From positions 5,723-17,029 of the forward strand of contig DUZB01000013.1 in assembly GCA_013349725.1 (NCBI GenBank): 11,307 bases of DNA. Direction: 5' to 3'. The notes below the pieces were generated by a model. The model was not told the origin of the DNA. It made no database searches and was given only the letters and a program-made list of their open reading frames with translations. Position numbers and translations under genes: made by a program. The stretch comes from Deltaproteobacteria bacterium (lineage in GTDB: Bacteria; Desulfobacterota; DSM-4660; Desulfatiglandales; Desulfatiglandaceae). Numbering within the stretch: position 1 is the stretch's first letter; each line of letters opens with the position of its first letter. This document shows positions 7,453 to 11,307 of this stretch, piece after piece.

Positions 7453-7624
7453 GGATAGCCTCCTGTATAGATCCTGTTCCTTCGCGGACGAGATTGAAAT
7501 TCTGATTTTTCCCCTTATTGTGTTAAGGTAAAGAGGAAGAATGATGAAGTAGGGTTCGCGTGATGAATGTTCTTATAATGGATACATTGTGTTCTGGGAT
7601 GTACAGCTATTCAGGTAGCCAATA

Positions 7625-7709
7625 GAAAAAAGCGAGCGGAGAACCACGCGGATTTCTGACAATTAAACGAATGCTGCCGCGGTTCGAAAGGTGCGATTCC
7701 CGCACGCTT
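7625..7709 (-). ncRNA. Structured nrdJ leader: terminator-like stem with competing hairpin (candidate attenuator/riboswitch)
   Basis: On the minus strand, AAGCGTGCGG (7709-7700) can pair with CCGCTCGCTT (7639-7630): nine pairs and one U-U mismatch. TTTTC follows at 7629-7625, giving a six-T tract, so it looks like an intrinsic terminator with a long loop. Inside it, GAACCGCGG (7685-7677) pairs with CCGC..GGTTC (7651-7641) with a two-base bulge. A different local hairpin, GTGCG-GGAAT-CGCAC (7705-7691), uses the 5' strand of the outer stem, so the two folds exclude each other. This lies just downstream of the predicted nrdJ promoter and well upstream of the start codon. It could be a cis-regulatory leader or an independent small RNA of about 95 bases. 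I do not recognise a cobalamin riboswitch consensus. I recall a reported structured-RNA motif named after nrdJ, but cannot compare with it here. Confidence 0.45.
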
Positions 7710-7725
7710 GAAATCATGGGAAATG

Positions 7726-7754
7726 TATTTAGTACACAATATATGGTATGTCAA
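7726..7754 (-). promoter_or_regulatory. Predicted nrdJ promoter (TTGACA-17-TAAATA)
   Basis: On the minus strand a perfect -35 hexamer TTGACA (7754-7749) is followed by a 17-base spacer and TAAATA (7731-7726), a weak -10. Transcription should begin near 7719, giving an nrdJ leader of about 265 bases. The spacer is occupied by an NrdR-like box, which supports the promoter call. No better promoter is apparent between here and the nrdJ start codon. Confidence 0.5.
7734..7749. promoter_or_regulatory. NrdR-like box 1, inside the nrdJ promoter spacer
   Basis: ACACAATATATGGTAT matches 14 of 16 positions of the NrdR repressor consensus ACACWATATATWGTGT. NrdR is the dedicated nucleotide-sensing repressor of ribonucleotide reductase genes in many bacteria. 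The site lies between the -35 and -10 hexamers of the predicted nrdJ promoter, where bound repressor would block polymerase. No nrdR gene is in this window. Confidence 0.55.
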
Positions 7755-7765
7755 TAAAAAAAATG

Positions 7766-7781
7766 ATACAATATCTAACTT
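7766..7781. promoter_or_regulatory. Possible NrdR-like box 2, 32 bases from box 1
   Basis: ATACAATATCTAACTT matches the NrdR consensus at only 11 of 16 positions. However, it starts exactly 32 bases from box 1, about three helical turns, which is the paired spacing known for NrdR operators. It would lie just upstream of the nrdJ -35 hexamer. It also contains TACAAT (7767-7772), a possible -10 for the divergent M16 gene. The AT-rich context makes a chance match possible. Confidence 0.35.
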
Positions 7782-7803
7782 TCCCCCGAAGGAGGTCTAA
7801 CCC

Positions 7804-10488
7804 TTGAAAGTCTTTGATGAAAATGTAAAAGGACGAAAATGGCGCCATGCGATGGTGGTTGGCTTATTGGTTTTTGGACTATGTACTCTATGCCTTGCGT
7901 CCAATCTTTACGCGCTTTCGGTTACCGATAACGTCAGGAAAGTCACGTTGGAAAACGGTCTGACCGTCATTTTGAAAGAGGACCACAGTGCGTCCGTTGC
8001 CGCCATGCAGGTATGGGTAATGACGGGAAGCGCCAATGAGACGGAAGAGGAGGCGGGAATCACCCATCTCATAGAGCATATGATATTCAAGGGGACCCCT
8101 TCAAGAAAGATGGGGGAGATAGCAAAGACCATTGAGGCTTCGGGAGGGAATATTAATGCCTACACCTCTTTTGACAGGACCGTCTACTTCGTGGAGATTG
8201 CGGGCTCTCATTTTGACATCGGGCTGGATGTTTTGCTGGATGCCGTTCAGCACTCCCTTTTTGATGAAGGTGAGCTTGCAAAAGAAAAGGAAGTGGTTCT
8301 GGAAGAATACAGGCGCTCTCTCGATATCCCGGAAAGGGAACTTGGAAAGGCCGCTATGGCTCTCTCTTACGGGAAGCATTATTATGGCAGGCCCATCATA
8401 GGATATGAAGAAACCATCCGATCTTTTGACAGGCAGGCTATCCTGAAATATATGGACAAGTGGTACGTTCCGGAAAATATGGTCCTGGTGGCCGTTGGAG
8501 ACTTTGATTCGGACAGTGCCCTTGAAAAAGTGCGCGATCTCACGAAGGATTTTCCCCGAAAGCCGGTGCAACCGTTCAAGAGTCCGGTGGAACCGCCGCA
8601 GACAGCGCTTAGGAAAACCGTAAAGAAAGATCGGGTGAAGCAGGTTTATATGAATCTTTTGTGGCATATCCCTTCGATCAGCCAGAAAGAAATCTACCCA
8701 CTGGACCTCCTGGAAGTCATCCTGGGGCAAGGCAGGAGTTCTCGTCTCTATAACAGGATGAAGATGGATGCCAATCTGGTGTACAACGTGGATGCAGGAA
8801 CCTATGCCCTGAAAGACCCGGGAGTTTTTTCCATTGATGCCACGCTTGGCCCGGAGAAACTCAAGGAAGCATTGGAGGTGATCGGCGAAGAGATGCGCAG
8901 GGTTGTGCGGGAACCCGTTTCACCGGCGGAACTGACAAAGGCCAAGACCATTGCTGAGGCCGGTTTTGTCTTTGATCTTGAAGATATGTCAGGGCAGGCC
9001 AGAACGTTAGGGTTTTTTCAGACCATGACGGGAAATATGGACAACGCAGACAGCTATCTGGAACGTTTGAAACAGGTTACGGCAGAGGATATCCTCCAAG
9101 CTGCAAGATCCTGCTTCAGACCGGAAAATCTTACTGTCGGGGTCCTTGTGCCCTCGAATGTGGATTTTCAAATGGATGATCAGACCCTCGCCGGGCTATT
9201 CCGGATTACGGATTCCGAACCTGTCAAAACGGCGCCGTCCGGTGAAAAGGATCTGTCCGGGGAGATGGTTGTCCTTGAAAACGGCATGCGGGTCATCATA
9301 CAAGAAAATCACCGCCTGCCGGAAGTCTCTTTTTCGGGCGTATTCCTGGGTGGAACCCGCCTTGAAACCCAGGGGAAATGGGGGATATCCAATTTTACCG
9401 CCCAGATGCTTACCCGGGGGACAAAGAAAAGGAGCGCGTCGGAGATCGCTTCCACCGTGGAATCCTGGGCGGGGAGCCTCTCTGCGTTTTCCGGGAGAAA
9501 CAGCCTGGGGGTTTCGGGTAAGTTCCTGAGCCGGGATACCTACGGGGGACTTGAACTTATGGCGGATATTGTCCTGAACCCGAATTTTCCTGAAGAGGAG
9601 ATGGGAAAGGTACGAGAAGATATTCTTGCAGGCATCAAGGCAAAAGAAGACCGTCCCATGGCGCAGTTGTTTGACCTGTTTTATCACACCCTTTACCGTT
9701 CGTATCCCTACGGACATCCAAGTTCAGGGACCATGGATACCATAGGGTCCATGACAAGAACCGACCTGAAGGACTGGTATGGAAAGATTTGTATGCCCTC
9801 GAATTTTGTTCTGGCCGTTGTCGGGGATGTGAAAAAGGAACAAATGATTCCTTTTATCGAGACCCTTTTCGGGACGTTTACGACCTCTGTAAAGACATTG
9901 CCTCCTGTAGAACCTGAGCCGGCCCTGACAAAGGCGAGGGAGGCGCATCTGAACAGGCCGGGGGCGCAGACGCACATGGTGGCTGGGTATCTTGGGGTAG
10001 ATTTTCGGAGCAGGGATGATGCGGCCATGGCCCTGGTCAAAACCGCTCTTTCAGGCCAGGGAGGGAGCTTGTTTTACAATCTGAGGGATAAGCAGAGCCT
10101 TGCCTACGCGGTTGCAGCCTTCAGGAGCCCTGGTCTCGAAACCGGTGCTTTCGGGGTTTACCTGGGGTGTGATCCAGGCAAGGTTGCCACGGCAAAAAAG
10201 GCAATTTTCGAGGAACTTGAAAAAATAAGAGAAAATGGGATCAGTGATGTGGAACTGAAAGACGCAAAGAACTACCTTGTGGGGAATATGCAGATCGATC
10301 TTCAGACCAACGGAAGCAAGGCCATGCAGATGTCTCTCAATGAGCTTTACGGGTTGGGGTTTGACCACTACGCCCGCTATCTTGACGAAATCCGGAAGGT
10401 TACTACGGAAGATGTGAAAAAAGCCGTGGCAAAGGTTATTGTCCCCGATCGGTATGTTTTTGTAACCGTGGGGCCTGCACCGCTATAG
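7804..10488 (+). CDS. Exported M16-family zinc metallopeptidase (two-domain, pitrilysin/PqqL-like)
   Basis: An 894-residue protein. The TTG start at 7804 is supported by a strong AAGGAGGT at 7789-7796 and a signal peptide (charged start, hydrophobic 16-38, likely cleavage after YA 37). The N-terminal M16 half has the inverted zinc motif HLIEH (H88, E91, H92), with the third ligand Glu in VVLEEYR (167/168), at the family spacing. The C-terminal half (from about residue 490, [11 protein letters not shown]) repeats the fold but lacks HxxEH. It keeps the [16 protein letters not shown] segment (about 754-769), whose Arg and Tyr help bind substrate. This active/inactive pairing in one chain is typical of bacterial periplasmic M16 peptidases that form a closing chamber and degrade peptides. 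It is divergent from nrdJ across 351 bases and overlaps queF by 6 bases at the 3' end. The cellular substrate cannot be inferred. Confidence 0.93.
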   Translation: MKVFDENVKGRKWRHAMVVGLLVFGLCTLCLASNLYALSVTDNVRKVTLENGLTVILKEDHSASVAAMQVWVMTGSANETEEEAGITHLIEHMIFKGTPSRKMGEIAKTIEASGGNINAYTSFDRTVYFVEIAGSHFDIGLDVLLDAVQHSLFDEGELAKEKEVVLEEYRRSLDIPERELGKAAMALSYGKHYYGRPIIGYEETIRSFDRQAILKYMDKWYVPENMVLVAVGDFDSDSALEKVRDLTKDFPRKPVQPFKSPVEPPQTALRKTVKKDRVKQVYMNLLWHIPSISQKEIYPLDLLEVILGQGRSSRLYNRMKMDANLVYNVDAGTYALKDPGVFSIDATLGPEKLKEALEVIGEEMRRVVREPVSPAELTKAKTIAEAGFVFDLEDMSGQARTLGFFQTMTGNMDNADSYLERLKQVTAEDILQAARSCFRPENLTVGVLVPSNVDFQMDDQTLAGLFRITDSEPVKTAPSGEKDLSGEMVVLENGMRVIIQENHRLPEVSFSGVFLGGTRLETQGKWGISNFTAQMLTRGTKKRSASEIASTVESWAGSLSAFSGRNSLGVSGKFLSRDTYGGLELMADIVLNPNFPEEEMGKVREDILAGIKAKEDRPMAQLFDLFYHTLYRSYPYGHPSSGTMDTIGSMTRTDLKDWYGKICMPSNFVLAVVGDVKKEQMIPFIETLFGTFTTSVKTLPPVEPEPALTKAREAHLNRPGAQTHMVAGYLGVDFRSRDDAAMALVKTALSGQGGSLFYNLRDKQSLAYAVAAFRSPGLETGAFGVYLGCDPGKVATAKKAIFEELEKIRENGISDVELKDAKNYLVGNMQIDLQTNGSKAMQMSLNELYGLGFDHYARYLDEIRKVTTEDVKKAVAKVIVPDRYVFVTVGPAPL

Positions 10489-10869
10489 TTTTCCCTCGCT
10501 GCATGTGGTGTCAAAACCTCCCCGTGTGTTATACACTGTCGTTACTTTGATGCGGTCCGTGGAGAGAATGCTTTTCAGATCATGGTGTATCCGTTTCGTC
10601 ACGCCCTCCTGAAAAAGACCTACATTTCGAAAGCTTACCGTGTAGTACTTGAGGGATCGCAATTCTATGCACCGGCCTCCTTCCGGATAATATTCGATGA
10701 TTAACCGGCCGGTGTCCGGAAGACCGCTGAACGGGCAGGCCGCAATGAATTCTGAAGTTTCGGTTTTGATGTACTGATTCGGGCTGTCAAAATCAAAAGT
10801 CTCCAGAAAATCAGTACGGATTTTGTCCGGGCTTTCACAGTCAAAGACCTTGCCGTGGGCTTCTATCAT
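10483..10869 (-). CDS. queF: NADPH-dependent 7-cyano-7-deazaguanine reductase (QueF type I)
   Basis: A 128-residue cytoplasmic enzyme that reduces the nitrile of preQ0 to preQ1 in queuosine tRNA modification. It is a single-domain (type I) form, at the short end of the range. Motifs are [11 protein letters not shown] with the catalytic Cys 45 and Asp 52 seven residues apart, the QueF signature ELRSLKYY (69-76), and [20 protein letters not shown] (79-98). The FHE motif of Bacillus QueF reads FQE here, so Gln 87 replaces the substrate-site His; Glu 88 is kept. ATG is at 10867-10869, and GGGGAA upstream is a modest ribosome site. It is convergent with the M16 gene, with both stop codons inside one CTATAG. 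No preQ1 riboswitch is recognised upstream, and no other queuosine gene is in the window. Confidence 0.9.
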   Translation of the reverse strand: MIEAHGKVFDCESPDKIRTDFLETFDFDSPNQYIKTETSEFIAACPFSGLPDTGRLIIEYYPEGGRCIELRSLKYYTVSFRNVGLFQEGVTKRIHHDLKSILSTDRIKVTTVYNTRGGFDTTCSEGKL

Positions 10870-10913
10870 AAATTCTGTTCCCCGTTATTCTTACTCTCCC
10901 GTAAGGTTGTGTC

Positions 10914-10942
10914 TTGCAAAAATATCTGAATCTTTCTATGAT
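10914..10942 (+). promoter_or_regulatory. Predicted promoter for the sugar transferase gene (TTGCAA-17-TATGAT)
   Basis: In the 208-base gap between queF and the sugar transferase, TTGCAA (10914-10919) and TATGAT (10937-10942) are separated by 17 bases; the -10 matches five of six consensus positions. Transcription would begin near 10949, giving a leader of about 130 bases that includes the palindrome GCCCATGGGC (11014-11023). The -35 hexamer is the same TTGCAA as in the candidate peroxidase promoter, which is probably coincidence. Confidence 0.45.
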
Positions 10943-11077
10943 CCCCATCTTACAGTACAACAGGCTTTTTGGAAACCGTTAATGTGACCCTTCAACGATT
11001 TTATGGGGAGTTTGCCCATGGGCGGGAAGGGCATGGTTTGAATTTTTGAAGGTTGCGGGCGCAGGGAGTTTGCGTAT

Positions 11078-11307
11078 ATGGTCAGGGGGGAAGCACAGAA
11101 TCTAAATGAGAAATTCCGGCTCAAATTTGGGGTGGACAAGCTGTTCGCTCTGGTGGCGGGCGCCCTGTTCAGCCCCCTCATCGCTCTCATATGCCTGTCC
11201 ATATGGATTGAGGGGCTTTTTTTCAGGGAATCGCGCGGGTCTGTGTTTCACAGGGAGGAAAGGATCTCTCAGGGAAAACGGTTCTGCCTGCTGAAATTCA
11301 GGGTGCT
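11078..11307 (+). CDS. Sugar transferase / polyprenyl-phosphate phosphoglycosyl transferase, N-terminal part (runs off the window)
   Basis: The frame from ATG 11078 is open for 76 codons to the window edge; GGGAG (11064-11068) precedes it. The visible protein has a basic N terminus, then KLFALVAGALFSPLIALICLS as a reentrant hydrophobic segment, then GSVFHREERISQGKRFCLLKFRV. This is the start of the bacterial sugar transferase family (PglC/WbaP catalytic domain type), whose signature is D/K..A....PL....I followed by GpvFyrReRvG..gk.F.l.KFR. Such enzymes transfer a sugar phosphate to undecaprenyl phosphate at the inner membrane and start synthesis of O-antigen, capsule or exopolysaccharide. The sugar and the polymer cannot be told from this fragment. 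The short N terminus indicates the minimal monotopic form, without the WbaP-type membrane domain. Confidence 0.82.
   Translation, partial: MVRGEAQNLNEKFRLKFGVDKLFALVAGALFSPLIALICLSIWIEGLFFRESRGSVFHREERISQGKRFCLLKFRV

Noticed and set aside
7677..7709. tRNA-like sequence (GGTTCGAAAGG and GCGATTCCCGC)
   Set aside because: The candidate T-arm would have a 5-base loop, and no anticodon arm or acceptor stem of normal length can be drawn. The pairing fits a leader hairpin instead.
7607..7717. A 36-codon minus-strand open frame (MISSVRES...) in the nrdJ leader
   Set aside because: It has no ribosome binding site, its ATG is almost at the predicted transcription start, and it spans the stems and U-tract. 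The open frame is short enough to arise by chance. A leader peptide cannot be fully excluded.
7453..7720. Cobalamin riboswitch upstream of the B12-dependent reductase
   Set aside because: I looked for the conserved B12-box core and flanking motifs on the minus strand and did not find them. The stems present do not match that fold.
8101..8730. Minus-strand open frames opposite the M16 gene
   Set aside because: They oppose a gene with clear zinc and family motifs and show no domain of their own.
10870..11077. preQ1 riboswitch ahead of queF
   Set aside because: The minus strand here lacks the short preQ1-I hairpin with an A-rich tail. No other class was recognised.
1..11307. CRISPR array, rRNA, tRNA, integrase or transposase gene
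   Set aside because: No regular repeat-spacer pattern, conserved RNA gene sequence or recombinase motif was seen on either strand.

Overview
The window looks like chromosome from a Gram-negative, cytochrome-rich anaerobe, most likely a deltaproteobacterium (Desulfobacterota type). This is an inference from several features: a diheme peroxidase and two monoheme c-type cytochromes, a Tat-exported phosphoesterase, a coenzyme-B12-dependent (class II) ribonucleotide reductase, moderate GC content, strong AAGGAGG-type ribosome sites and several TTG/GTG starts. No lineage marker such as rRNA is present, so the assignment is tentative.

Layout. Positions 1-465 (+) are the 3' end of an MscS-family mechanosensitive channel. 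Positions 618-4699 (+) are a tight five-gene block with gaps of 24-32 bases: a diheme cytochrome c peroxidase with an apparent +1 frameshift near 1434, a Tat-signal metallophosphoesterase, a monoheme SoxA/TsdA-like cytochrome, a second small monoheme cytochrome, and a soluble PAS histidine kinase. Positions 4706-4943 hold a nested inverted-repeat element between convergent genes. Positions 4954-7452 (-) encode the class II ribonucleotide reductase NrdJ. Positions 7453-7803 separate nrdJ from a divergent gene and are dense with regulatory signals. Positions 7804-10488 (+) encode a two-domain exported M16 zinc peptidase. Positions 10483-10869 (-) encode QueF of queuosine synthesis, whose stop codon overlaps that of the peptidase. 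Positions 11078 to the end (+) are the start of a sugar-phosphate transferase, probably opening a surface polysaccharide locus.

How the genes work together. The five-gene block looks like an envelope redox module: four exported proteins (peroxidase, phosphoesterase, two cytochromes) followed by a cytoplasmic sensor kinase. NrdJ, QueF, the M16 peptidase and the sugar transferase appear to be independent housekeeping or envelope genes.

The most interesting stretch is the nrdJ upstream region. A TTGACA/17/TAAATA promoter carries a good NrdR-like box in its spacer, and a weaker box lies exactly 32 bases away. The roughly 265-base leader that follows contains a long terminator-like stem ending in a U-tract, and a small hairpin that uses the same bases and so cannot form at the same time. 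This has the form of an attenuator or riboswitch expression platform. It was found by eye; no folding or database search was possible.
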